53,627 nt of DNA, from positions 1 through 53,627 of the forward strand of contig CAJOIZ010000025.1 of the NCBI GenBank assembly GCA_905234835.1, read 5' to 3'. Shown piece by piece: positions 8,980-16,869 of this stretch. A program made the translations under genes and the position numbers. Source of the DNA: Paludibacteraceae bacterium (GTDB lineage: Bacteria; Bacteroidota; Bacteroidia; Bacteroidales; Paludibacteraceae). Numbering within the stretch: position 1 is the stretch's first letter; each line of letters opens with the position of its first letter. The notes beneath the pieces were generated by a model. The model was not told where the DNA came from and searched no databases. It saw only the letters and a program-made list of their open reading frames with translations.

Positions 8980-10319
8980 ATACATTCCGTATAGGCGGTG
9001 TTCATCCGCACGACAACAAGATCTACTCAGCCCATCAGCCCATTACCGAGTGTCCGCTGCCGCAGAAAGCCGTCATCCCGCTGGTGCAGCATATCGGCGC
9101 GCCGGCGCAGCCCGTGGTGGAGAAAGGGCAGAAAGTGAAAGCCGGCGAACTGCTTGCCAAGGCGGGCGGCTTCGTCAGCGCGAATATCCATTCGCCCTTC
9201 AGCGGCACCATCACCAAGATTGACTCGACAGTGGATGCGTGGGGAATGCGTATGCCCGCCATCTTTATGGACGTGGAAGGCAACGAGTGGCTTGAGACGA
9301 TTGACCGCACGCCGGATGTCATCCGCGAGTTCAACCTCGAACCCAAACAGATCATCGACCGCATTGCCGATGCCGGCATCGTGGGACTCGGAGGCGCCTG
9401 CTTCCCCACGCACGTCAAACTGATGCCTCCTCCCGGGAAGAAAGCCGAAGTGCTGATTGTCAATGGTGTGGAGTGCGAACCCTACCTCACCTGCGACCAT
9501 CAGCTCATGCTGGAGCACGGCGAGGAGATCATGATTGGCATCCAGCTGCTGATGCGTGCTCTCGGCATACAGAAAGCCGTCATCGGTATAGAGAAGAACA
9601 AGCCCGACGCCATCGCGCGTATGCAGGAGCTGGCATCCAAGACGCTCGGCGTGGAGGTGCGCCCGCTCAAACTCAAATACCCGCAAGGCGGCGAGAAGCA
9701 GCTCATTGACGCATGCATCCGCCGCCAGGTGCCCTCCGGCGCGCTGCCTATCGAGGTAGGGGCCGTGGTGGACAACGTGGCAACCATCTATGCCGTCTAT
9801 GAGGCGGTGCAGAAACGCAAACCGCTCATCTCGCGTGTGATGACCGTCACCGGCAAGAGCCTCGCCAAACCGGGCAACTACCTGGTACGCTTCGGCACGC
9901 CTCTCTCGCAGGTTATCGAGATGGCGGGCGGCGTACCTGCGGACACGGGCAAGATTATCGGCGGCGGACCGATGATGGGACGCGCCATGAACAACATCGA
10001 CATGCCCGCCAACAAGCGCACCAGCGGCCTGCTCTTCCTGCCCGAGGCGGAGAGCCGCCGCACCGAGCCGGAGAACTGCATCCGCTGCGGCAAGTGCGTC
10101 AGCGCATGCCCGATGGGACTGGAGCCGTACCTGCTCGCCAAGCAGGCGGAGCTGCAGATGTGGGACGAGATGGAGCAGCACGACGTGATGGACTGCATCG
10201 ACTGCGGCTGCTGCCTCTTCACCTGCCCCAGCCACCGTCCCCTGCTGGACTACATACGCATGGGCAAGGCGCAGGTCGGAGGCATCATACGCGCCCGACA
10301 GGCGGCACAGAAGAAGTAA
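8976..10319 (+). CDS. rnfC: Rnf complex NADH-binding subunit RnfC
   Basis: 447 residues, the usual length for RnfC without the long C-terminal extension of gamma-proteobacterial proteins. The N-terminal HPHDNK and lipoyl-like region are followed by the nucleotide-binding stretch GLGGACFPTHVKL (about residues 131-143). Two 4Fe-4S motifs near the C-terminus read CIRCGKCVSACPMG and CIDCGCCLFTCPSH. The subunit carries FMN and exchanges electrons with NAD(H) on the cytoplasmic side. Its start lies inside the end of rnfB. Confidence 0.95.
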   Translation: MNTFRIGGVHPHDNKIYSAHQPITECPLPQKAVIPLVQHIGAPAQPVVEKGQKVKAGELLAKAGGFVSANIHSPFSGTITKIDSTVDAWGMRMPAIFMDVEGNEWLETIDRTPDVIREFNLEPKQIIDRIADAGIVGLGGACFPTHVKLMPPPGKKAEVLIVNGVECEPYLTCDHQLMLEHGEEIMIGIQLLMRALGIQKAVIGIEKNKPDAIARMQELASKTLGVEVRPLKLKYPQGGEKQLIDACIRRQVPSGALPIEVGAVVDNVATIYAVYEAVQKRKPLISRVMTVTGKSLAKPGNYLVRFGTPLSQVIEMAGGVPADTGKIIGGGPMMGRAMNNIDMPANKRTSGLLFLPEAESRRTEPENCIRCGKCVSACPMGLEPYLLAKQAELQMWDEMEQHDVMDCIDCGCCLFTCPSHRPLLDYIRMGKAQVGGIIRARQAAQKK

Positions 10320-10354
10320 CCGGTTAATGTATAAACAAGTAATCCAAAGTGAAT

Positions 10355-11341
10355 ATGAAAAATCTGATTGTAGCCCCTGCACCCCACGTCCATAGTGGCG
10401 ACAGTGTGCGGCGCAATATGCTGCTCGTCATCGTGGCGCTGCTGCCGGCATACGTTATGTCGGTAGTCGCCTTCGGATGGGGAGCGCTCATCACCGCTTG
10501 CATCAGCATAGCAGCCTGCGTGCTGTTTGAGTGGCTGATTGCCAAGTATATACTCAAGACCCGGCCGACCATCGGCGACCTATCAGCCGTCCTGACCGGT
10601 CTGCTGCTCGCCTTCAACCTGCCGAGCAACCTCCCGTGGTGGATTGTGGTTATCGGCGCGCTGGTAGCGATTGGCATCGGCAAGATGTCCTTCGGCGGAC
10701 TGGGGCAGAACCCCTTCAACCCCGCTCTCGTGGGGCGTGTGTTCCTGCTCATCTCCTTCCCTGTGCAGATGACCACATGGCCGTTGCCGCAAGGCTTCAA
10801 TGGCGGTTATGTGGACGCGGAGACGGGCGCCACACCGCTTGCCGCGATGAAGCAGATTGTGAAGAACGGCAACGACAGCCTGGTGGGCCAGCTGCCCGAC
10901 CTCTGGGACTTGTTCATCGGCTGGATGGGCGGCTCGCTCGGTGAGGTGTGCGCACTCGCTCTCCTCATCGGAGGTGTCTTCCTCATCTGCACCCGCGTCA
11001 TCACATGGCACATACCCGTCAGCATCCTTGCCACAATGGCTGTGTTCGCCTGCATCGGCTGTCCCGAAGGGATGACGGCAGGCCAGTACATTGGCTATAC
11101 GCTCCTTACCGGCGGCGCGATGCTCGGCGCGTTCTTTATGGCGACCGACTATGTGACCAGCCCGATGACCCCGTGGGGCAAGATTATCTTCGGTATCGGT
11201 ATCGGCTTGATTGTGATGGTTATCCGTACCTGGGGCGCATATCCCGAGGGTATGTCGTTCGCCATCCTTATCATGAACGCCGTTACGCCGTTGCTCAATA
11301 TGTATATCCGTCCCAAACGCTTTGGGGAGAAAAAGAAATAA
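10355..11341 (+). CDS. rnfD: Rnf complex membrane subunit RnfD
   Basis: 328 residues from the ATG at 10355; a GTG two codons earlier (10349) is possible but less likely. About ten transmembrane helices are visible. TGATPL near residue 160 contains the threonine that in this family carries covalently bound FMN. The motif GGLGQNPFNPALVGRVFL is typical of RnfD/NqrB. It sits in the membrane and takes part in ion translocation. The gap to rnfC is 35 bases, and to rnfG 12 bases. Confidence 0.94.
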   Translation: MKNLIVAPAPHVHSGDSVRRNMLLVIVALLPAYVMSVVAFGWGALITACISIAACVLFEWLIAKYILKTRPTIGDLSAVLTGLLLAFNLPSNLPWWIVVIGALVAIGIGKMSFGGLGQNPFNPALVGRVFLLISFPVQMTTWPLPQGFNGGYVDAETGATPLAAMKQIVKNGNDSLVGQLPDLWDLFIGWMGGSLGEVCALALLIGGVFLICTRVITWHIPVSILATMAVFACIGCPEGMTAGQYIGYTLLTGGAMLGAFFMATDYVTSPMTPWGKIIFGIGIGLIVMVIRTWGAYPEGMSFAILIMNAVTPLLNMYIRPKRFGEKKK

Positions 11342-11353
11342 GGAGGACGTATT

Positions 11354-12046
11354 ATGAAACGATTGGAATCGAATCTTACCAATATGATGCTGTCGCTCAC
11401 GCTGGTGACGCTGGCGGCTGCAGCCCTGCTCGGCGGACTGTACGTGATGACCAAAGAACCTATCGACCTTCAGAAAAAGCAGAAGCAGGAGGCGGCGATC
11501 ACCTCCGTGCTGCCCGCAGTGGAAGGTATGGAGATTGCCGCACCCGAAAAGAGAGACGGCATGACCCTCCACAAGGCGTACAAGGATGGCGAATGGATTG
11601 CCACAGCCGTGGAGACCGAAGAGAACGGTTTCGGCGGCAAGTTCAAGGTGATGATAGGCTTTGACAAACAGGGCAATGTCGTCAACTACGAAGTGCTGGA
11701 GCATCAGGAGACCCCCGGCTTGGGCGACAAGATGGTCGCCTGGTTCAAGAACGCGGACAAAAAGGGGCAGAACATCCTCGGCAGCAACCCCGCTGACCGT
11801 CAGTTCGTTGTCTCGAAAGACGGCGGCGAAGTGGACGCTATCACGGCTGCCACCATCTCCTCCCGCGCTTTCCTCAAAGCCGTCAACCGCGCATACAACA
11901 CCGTCGCCGCTTCGCCTGTAGAAGCCGCCACCGGTGCCTCCCAGCAAGTCAGAGAGTCTTCAGAGGTTTCCGAAATCTCCGATTCTTCCGAAAACTCCGA
12001 GAACTCTGAAAACTCCGAACCCGTATGCGAAACGTCAGAGCAATAA
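11354..12046 (+). CDS. rnfG: Rnf complex FMN-binding subunit RnfG
   Basis: 230 residues with one N-terminal transmembrane helix (about 10-32) and a periplasmic FMN-binding domain. The motif DAITAATISSRAFL (about 160) holds the threonine for covalent FMN attachment. The C-terminal 30 residues are an unusual Ser/Glu/Asn-rich repeat (EVSEISDSSENSENSENSE) coded by near-repeats of TCCGAAAACTCC; it is absent from ordinary RnfG proteins as I know them and probably a disordered tail. An A/C-rich spacer of 34 bases leads to rnfE. Confidence 0.94.
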   Translation: MKRLESNLTNMMLSLTLVTLAAAALLGGLYVMTKEPIDLQKKQKQEAAITSVLPAVEGMEIAAPEKRDGMTLHKAYKDGEWIATAVETEENGFGGKFKVMIGFDKQGNVVNYEVLEHQETPGLGDKMVAWFKNADKKGQNILGSNPADRQFVVSKDGGEVDAITAATISSRAFLKAVNRAYNTVAASPVEAATGASQQVRESSEVSEISDSSENSENSENSEPVCETSEQ

Positions 12047-12080
12047 ACGTCTAAACACCTAAACATCTAAACTCTTAATT

Positions 12081-12665
12081 ATGAGTAAAGCACTGAATAC
12101 ATTTACCAACGGACTGCTACGCGAGAACCCCACTTTCGGCTTGGTACTCGGTATGTGTCCTACGCTCGCCACTACGACATCCGCTGTCAACGGCATGTCG
12201 ATGGGACTGGCGACGATGTTCGTCCTGGTCTGCTCCAATGTGGTCATATCGCTCTTGCGCAACCTGATTCCTGACAAGGTGCATATCCCCGCCTATATAG
12301 TGGTGATCGCCTCGTTCGTGACGATGGTGCAGCTCCTGATGCAGGCGTATGTGCCTGCCATCTATGAGACCCTCGGTCTCTTCATCCCTCTGATTGTGGT
12401 CAACTGTATCGTATTGGGTCGCGCCGAGGCGTTTGCCGCGAAGAACAACGTCGGGCTGTCGCTGCTGGACGGAGTAGGTATGGGCTTGGGCTTCACCATT
12501 GCGCTCACTATTCTTGGTGCCGTCCGCGAACTGCTCGGAACGGGTATGTTCTTTGGTCAGACGGTCTATCCTGACAACTACGGTATGCTCATCTTCGTCC
12601 TTGCGCCGGGTGCCTTCATCGCCCTCGCATTCTTGATGGCAGCAGTCAACAAGTTAAGGAGTTAA
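12081..12665 (+). CDS. rnfE: Rnf complex membrane subunit RnfE
   Basis: 194 residues, six predicted transmembrane helices. Family signatures are ENPTFGLVLGMCPTLA near the N-terminus and VNCIVLGRAEAFA in the centre. RnfE pairs with RnfA in the membrane core; each contributes Cys ligands to a shared iron-sulfur centre, matching the conserved Cys in GMCPTLA and VNCIVLG. It follows rnfG and precedes rnfA by 31 bases, giving the order B-C-D-G-E-A usual in Bacteroidota and clostridia. Confidence 0.95.
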   Translation: MSKALNTFTNGLLRENPTFGLVLGMCPTLATTTSAVNGMSMGLATMFVLVCSNVVISLLRNLIPDKVHIPAYIVVIASFVTMVQLLMQAYVPAIYETLGLFIPLIVVNCIVLGRAEAFAAKNNVGLSLLDGVGMGLGFTIALTILGAVRELLGTGMFFGQTVYPDNYGMLIFVLAPGAFIALAFLMAAVNKLRS

Positions 12666-12696
12666 TCAGTTTAATCAAATAAACACCTGAACAATT

Positions 12697-13296
12697 ATGG
12701 TATATTTTTTGATTATAATAAGTGCGATATTTGTCAATAATATCGTCTTCAGCCAGTTCTTGGGTATATGCCCGTTCTTGGGTGTCAGCAAGCGCATCAG
12801 TACGGCGGTAGGTATGGGCGCAGCGGTTACGTTCGTCCTCACCCTGGCCACTATCGTCACCTATCTGCTCCAGAAGTACGTGCTGGTTGCCTTCGGACTG
12901 GAGTTCTTGCAGACCATTCTGTTCATTCTCGTCATCGCCGCGCTGGTGCAGATGATTGAGATTGTGCTCAAGAAGATTTCTCCGTCGCTCTATCAGGCGC
13001 TCGGTGTGTTCCTGCCGCTGATTACCACCAACTGCTGCATCCTCGGTGTGGCTATTCTGGTGGCGAACGGCACATGGGCTGCCAAGATTCCCGGCGCGGA
13101 AGCCGACCTGCTGCAGGGTACGGTCTTCGCGTTCGCTACCGCTATAGGCTTTGCCATTGCGCTTGTCCTCTTTGCAGGCATACGCGAGCAGCTGGCGATG
13201 AACAAGGTGCCGAAGGCAATGGAGGGCACGCCCGTCGCATTGCTGACCGCCGGACTTCTCGCTATGGCTTTCATGGGCTTCAGCGGAGTCGTATAA
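12697..13296 (+). CDS. rnfA: Rnf complex membrane subunit RnfA
   Basis: 199 residues, six transmembrane helices, paralogous to RnfE. Signatures are NNIVFSQFLGICPFLGVS at about 15-32 and LITTNCCILGVA in the middle, each with the Cys expected to bind the membrane iron-sulfur centre. Last gene of the operon; hairpins at 13303-13404 follow it. Confidence 0.95.
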   Translation: MVYFLIIISAIFVNNIVFSQFLGICPFLGVSKRISTAVGMGAAVTFVLTLATIVTYLLQKYVLVAFGLEFLQTILFILVIAALVQMIEIVLKKISPSLYQALGVFLPLITTNCCILGVAILVANGTWAAKIPGAEADLLQGTVFAFATAIGFAIALVLFAGIREQLAMNKVPKAMEGTPVALLTAGLLAMAFMGFSGVV

Positions 13297-13302
13297 TCGA
13301 AC

Positions 13303-13404
13303 CGTGTGCGCATACGAGTAGTGTGCGCATATTTTTGGTATCCCCTTTGGATACTGATACATCTTTTTCAACAGGCTGTCAGGTGTTGTTCACCGGACAG
13401 CCTG
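13303..13404 (+). terminator. Probable terminators of the rnf operon
   Basis: Two stem-loops follow rnfA. The first pairs the two TGCGCA arms within 13303-13336 and runs into ATTTTTGG. The second is strong: CAGGCTGTC at 13372-13380 pairs with GACAGCCTG at 13396-13404, with an inner GGTG/CACC pair, followed by a T-rich but not uninterrupted tract. Confidence 0.6.
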
Positions 13405-13520
13405 TCTGCTTGTTCTGTCTGTTTGTTCAACTTGCCTGTCCTGTTAGTTTCCCCTCCCTGTCTTGCTTGTTACAGTCTGCCGTTTGCATAGCATTTTCGT
13501 CCTATACGCCAGCAAGCACG

Positions 13521-13575
13521 AGCGGGTGATTAGCGGGTGATTAGCGGGTGATTAGCGGGTGATTAGCGGGTGATT
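13521..13575. repeat. Five perfect tandem copies of an 11-bp unit
   Basis: AGCGGGTGATT repeats five times without change. It lies in the 650-base spacer between rnfA and the Nudix gene, which otherwise holds the terminators above and the Nudix promoter. Confidence 0.95.
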
Positions 13576-13786
13576 CGCCTGACGATACCGAAACCAAACC
13601 GTACCCTCACCGTACCCTTTTGTTCCTTCTTCCGCATCCTATAACGCTCTCTGTATGTTTCATTTCGCTCGCATTCTTGCGGGCGCTACTCCCCTTGCCG
13701 TCACAGAGAAAACGTTTCTTCCTATCCCCCTGCGTTTTATAGACACCTTGCAATCTCTGCTTTCTGTACAAAAAAACCGACTTACA

Positions 13787-13818
13787 TTTGCATACCTGCC
13801 GACAAAGTCGTATCTTTG
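13787..13818 (+). promoter_or_regulatory. Promoter of the Nudix gene
   Basis: TATCTTTG at 13811-13818 with TTTG at 13787-13790 (20-base spacing). The leader to the ATG at 13946 is about 120 bases. Confidence 0.7.
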
Positions 13819-13945
13819 CAACGCAAATAGTTGATAGCGGCAGGCAGCGTGCAAAAGTTCGATCTTGTTGTTCCCGTAGCGGCAAGACGCTAATCGCACG
13901 ATGCAGGAATTATAATGTTGAATCATTGTAGGACATTTTGGACGA

Positions 13946-14398
13946 ATGAAAACCATAGAAGTAGTTGCAGCGGTAATCTTTGACGGGCAGGGGCGTATCT
14001 TTGCTACGCAACGGGGGTATGGCGAGTGGAAGGATTGGTGGGAGTTTCCTGGCGGCAAGATGGAGCCTGGAGAAACGCCCCAAGAAGCGTTAAAGCGCGA
14101 GATAAGAGAAGAGTTGGACGCGGAGATTGATGTTGGTGACCTGTTGCGCACCATCGACTACGACTATCCTTCTTTCCATCTTACCATGCATTGTTTCAAG
14201 TGCCGCTTAAAACAACAATCTTCACGGAATAAAGAACAAGGATCAAGGAATAAAACTCAAGCCGAAAGAGGCAAAGAACAAGCCCACGGTTATATTCTCT
14301 TGGAGCACGAAGCTGCCAAGTGGTTAAAGCCGGAGGAGTTGCAATCCGTCACTTGGCTCCCTGCCGATGAAGAGATAATCACCGCCCTAAAACGCTAA
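13946..14398 (+). CDS. Nudix hydrolase, MutT-like
   Basis: A 150-residue protein. The Nudix box is intact at about residues 37-59 (GGKMEPGETPQEALKREIRE then EL), and VVAAVIFDGQGRIFATQR matches the MutT N-terminus. Likely role: hydrolysis of 8-oxo-dGTP or another nucleoside diphosphate derivative. Residues about 89-113 (QQSSRNKEQGSRNKTQAERG) interrupt the domain between two strands and are coded by a simple-repeat tract of AAGAACAAGGATCAAGGAAT type (14212-14284). This looks like a repeat insertion in a surface loop; whether it harms activity is not clear. The gene stands alone with its own promoter and is followed by the hairpin mosaic. Confidence 0.88.
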   Translation: MKTIEVVAAVIFDGQGRIFATQRGYGEWKDWWEFPGGKMEPGETPQEALKREIREELDAEIDVGDLLRTIDYDYPSFHLTMHCFKCRLKQQSSRNKEQGSRNKTQAERGKEQAHGYILLEHEAAKWLKPEELQSVTWLPADEEIITALKR

Positions 14399-14505
14399 CC
14401 CCTTGCCATGTCCTTATGATATTATTCGATAGCAACGGTCCTGCTTTTTTTACCACCCAAGACTACCTGCACGGATAGCCTTCTGTCTTTTTTCTTTTAT
14501 TGCCT

Positions 14506-14644
14506 GCGAATTTAATTCGCAACCCTTTCTATTATAGCGGCTGTGAGCCGCTTTTTTCTTCGTCCATTACGTCTGAATAGTATTCAGACACGGCTCCCCA
14601 GAGCCGCCTTTTTCTTTGTTAATTAGCCCCGAATCTGATTCGGG
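14506..14644 (+). other. Hairpin mosaic 1, downstream of the Nudix gene
   Basis: Five short hairpins occur in succession. GCGAATTTAATTCGC is at 14506-14520. GCGGCTGTGAGCCGC is at 14537-14551 and followed by TTTTTT. The 19-bp palindrome GTCTGAATAGTATTCAGAC is at 14571-14589. CGGCTCCCCAGAGCCG is at 14591-14606, followed by CCTTTTTC. CCCGAATCTGATTCGGG is at 14628-14644. The second and fourth look like intrinsic terminators. The same words recur in the other mosaics at 27929-28278, 32765-33122 and 53444-53627. The remaining spacer to 14800 holds AATTTGCAATTTG-type repeats. Confidence 0.8.
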
Positions 14645-14800
14645 TTCAAATGTTCTTTCCCCTTCCCTTAAATTTGCAATTTGCAATTTGCAACTTGAAA
14701 TCATAACCCTAAAACTTCCCTTTTCTTAAGATGGGACAACTTTTTTATGCCCTGTTTCCTAATAAAGTCGAAAAAAGAGTTTACTTTTCTTAAGAAGGTA

Positions 14801-14831
14801 TTGCATTTCGCCCGAAAATGTATTATCTTTG
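14801..14831 (+). promoter_or_regulatory. Promoter inside repeat copy 2
   Basis: TTG at 14801-14803 and TATCTTTG at 14824-14831, a full match to the Bacteroidota consensus. The block CCCGAAAATGTATTATCTTT is identical in copy 3. Confidence 0.75.
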
Positions 14832-15086
14832 CACGTCATTTCAGTGGAAATAATCTCACGCCGTGAGGCGTATTACAAGTGGCAGTCAGACGTGTTATCC
14901 GCCTTGTGCACAGGCGGATAAGAACGGGAAGGGACATCTGTCGTACAGGATGTTTTCTTTTTTCTGTTTCTGTTCGTGTAGCAGAGTGCTATCACCTATG
15001 TACGACGTTTGCCGCAACATTGCGCTGCGGAACGATGGGGCGGAAGCAGACCAACCGCACCCAAACTGCAAGTGATCTTTGACGTA
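14801..15086 (+). repeat. Dispersed transcribed repeat, copy 2 (most complete)
   Basis: A promoter (TTG 14801-14803, TATCTTTG 14824-14831) opens the element. After it come, in order: an imperfect ATTTC-AGTG-GAAAT hairpin; ACGCC-GTGA-GGCGT; ATCCGCC-TTGTGCACA-GGCGGAT; ACATC...GATGT running into a pyrimidine tract; TAGCA-GAG-TGCTA; and CCGCA...TGCGG. An open frame starts at GTG 14863 and ends at TGA 15073-15075 (70 codons, Cys-rich). It could be a structured RNA, a small-peptide gene or a miniature mobile element. It ends 28 bases from the convergent asparagine-synthetase-like gene. Confidence 0.85.
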
Positions 15087-15114
15087 CGATGTATTGCTTT
15101 ATCCGCGTGAAGTC

Positions 15115-16866
15115 CTATACCTTCATGTCCTTCACGGATGCACTCAACTGTCTGACGGCAGATAGAACGGTCAGAGCATGGAAACGCTGTTGGCAGTCCT
15201 GCAGGTTCTCATACTGGGCGCGGACGTGCTCCTGTAGCCGGGGCATGGAGTCTAATAGGCCTATATTCGCGGCGAAATACGCGTCCCAGCACTGCCGCAG
15301 ACCGCTGTTCTCTGACAGCCACTGTTCGGTCGGGTTAGGCGACTTGCTTGCATCGGGTTTCTGCACGATGGAGAAGCCCGCTTTCCGCAGCATATAGAGC
15401 AGGGCGCGGCGCGGAACCTCTAACACGGGCATACTGTGACCGAAAAGGTCGATGACCGGTTCGCGTCGCCCTATCCGGTGTCCGTTGTGAAGGATGCGGG
15501 TGGCATCCGGATAGAATGTCATCACCCATCGGTCGTAGAAACGGTAGTTACTGCGTTCCCGTTCGGGTATGCCCAGAACGTATTCCATCAGGTCCACGTC
15601 CATAAACACCGAATAACTCTCTGCCTCGCACTGGTAGGCAAGCGGCGCGCCGAAATTATGGCAGAAGAAGATACGTGTATAGAGCGAATGGATGTTCTTA
15701 TTCTCGTAACGGTTAAGATAGTCAGCGGGGATAAGCGCATTCTGCTCCGGATAGTAGCAGCCCGACAGGGAGAAATCGCCGTAGGAATAATGGCGGTAGG
15801 TGCGGTGGAACAGCGATATGAACAGGTTGTCGCCGCCCACGCCGGTAGGGATGATGCCGGTTTGTTCGGGCGGCAGACGGAGCAGGGCGTTATAACTCTC
15901 TGCGGGACCGGCGTAACAGAGCTGCATGTCGCTGCGCAGCACTGCCTCGTCTATCCGTTTGAGGAAATCGCCTCCGTCCAACGGCTGGAACGTCCATTCG
16001 GTTCCGAACGCTTTAGCCACCTGTCCTGCCAGAATCTCATCAAGAGATCCGGTTTCGGCGTAGGTGAAACTGCGGATTGGCTCGGAAGTCGTTTCCTTCG
16101 CCACGCGGGTTATCATACGTGAGTCCAGTCCCCCGCTCAGCGGGATGAACTGACCGTAACCATATTCGGTGTTCTTGTCCGTGACACGTCTAACCGCCTG
16201 TCGGAACAGTTCATCCGTCTTGCGGAGCGTCTCGTTGGTGGTGTGGCGGCAGTGGCGGTTGGTAAAGCGGTGATAGGCGAGTTCCTGTATCCGGTCATGC
16301 TCTATACGTAGATAGTTGCCTGCCCCGACACGCAGTACACCGTCCAATACGGTGCGGCAGGATGGCGAGTAGCCGAACGTGAGCAGTTCTAATAGCCCGG
16401 CTTCGCTCCATTCTGTGCGTCCGCATTGTGCTGCTAACCACGGAAGCGACGAACTGACAAGGATACCCCCGTTCCGCGTGTCATAAAACAGCGTCTTGCT
16501 CCCCTGCTGGTCAGTGAACACGAGTAGCAGGTCTTTGCGCTTGTCGTAGAAAATGCCGCTGAACGAGCCGCGCAGAACGCGGAAGAACGTCTCGCCCGAT
16601 TGCTCGTACAGCATGACCAACAACGCGGCGGCATCGTCGGTATGATACGTTTGCTTCAGTTCGGCAAGGTTGAGCAGGACACCTTCCGTGGCAAGGAAAT
16701 AATCATCGCAGTCGAAAAAGAGTTTGTCGCCGCTGAACTTGTCCAAAGTAACCTGGCGGATGTGCAAATTGTTGCTGTCCCATTGTCTTTCAAGACAGGG
16801 CACCCGTCCTTCGGAACAAGGGAATGCCGCCTTTATCGGCTGGTTTGAGATAAGGAATCCGTACAT
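15115..16866 (-). CDS. Asparagine synthetase-like protein lacking the glutaminase Cys
   Basis: A 583-residue protein with the two-domain plan of class II amidotransferase/asparagine synthetase. The N-terminus reads MYGF where active enzymes have a catalytic Cys after Met, so glutamine hydrolysis is not expected. The ATP-pyrophosphatase motif PLSGGLDSRM near residue 245 is intact, so acyl adenylation remains possible. Such Cys-less members make amide or lactam bonds with other amines (lasso-peptide cyclases, beta-lactam synthetase) or are found in surface-glycan clusters. The start is three bases from the DUF4249 stop and the gene follows the TonB receptor, so it probably belongs to the same transcript. 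Its substrate is unknown. Its 3' end abuts repeat copy 2, which is transcribed toward it. Confidence 0.8.
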   Translation of the reverse strand: MYGFLISNQPIKAAFPCSEGRVPCLERQWDSNNLHIRQVTLDKFSGDKLFFDCDDYFLATEGVLLNLAELKQTYHTDDAAALLVMLYEQSGETFFRVLRGSFSGIFYDKRKDLLLVFTDQQGSKTLFYDTRNGGILVSSSLPWLAAQCGRTEWSEAGLLELLTFGYSPSCRTVLDGVLRVGAGNYLRIEHDRIQELAYHRFTNRHCRHTTNETLRKTDELFRQAVRRVTDKNTEYGYGQFIPLSGGLDSRMITRVAKETTSEPIRSFTYAETGSLDEILAGQVAKAFGTEWTFQPLDGGDFLKRIDEAVLRSDMQLCYAGPAESYNALLRLPPEQTGIIPTGVGGDNLFISLFHRTYRHYSYGDFSLSGCYYPEQNALIPADYLNRYENKNIHSLYTRIFFCHNFGAPLAYQCEAESYSVFMDVDLMEYVLGIPERERSNYRFYDRWVMTFYPDATRILHNGHRIGRREPVIDLFGHSMPVLEVPRRALLYMLRKAGFSIVQKPDASKSPNPTEQWLSENSGLRQCWDAYFAANIGLLDSMPRLQEHVRAQYENLQDCQQRFHALTVLSAVRQLSASVKDMKV

Positions 16867-16869
16867 GGT

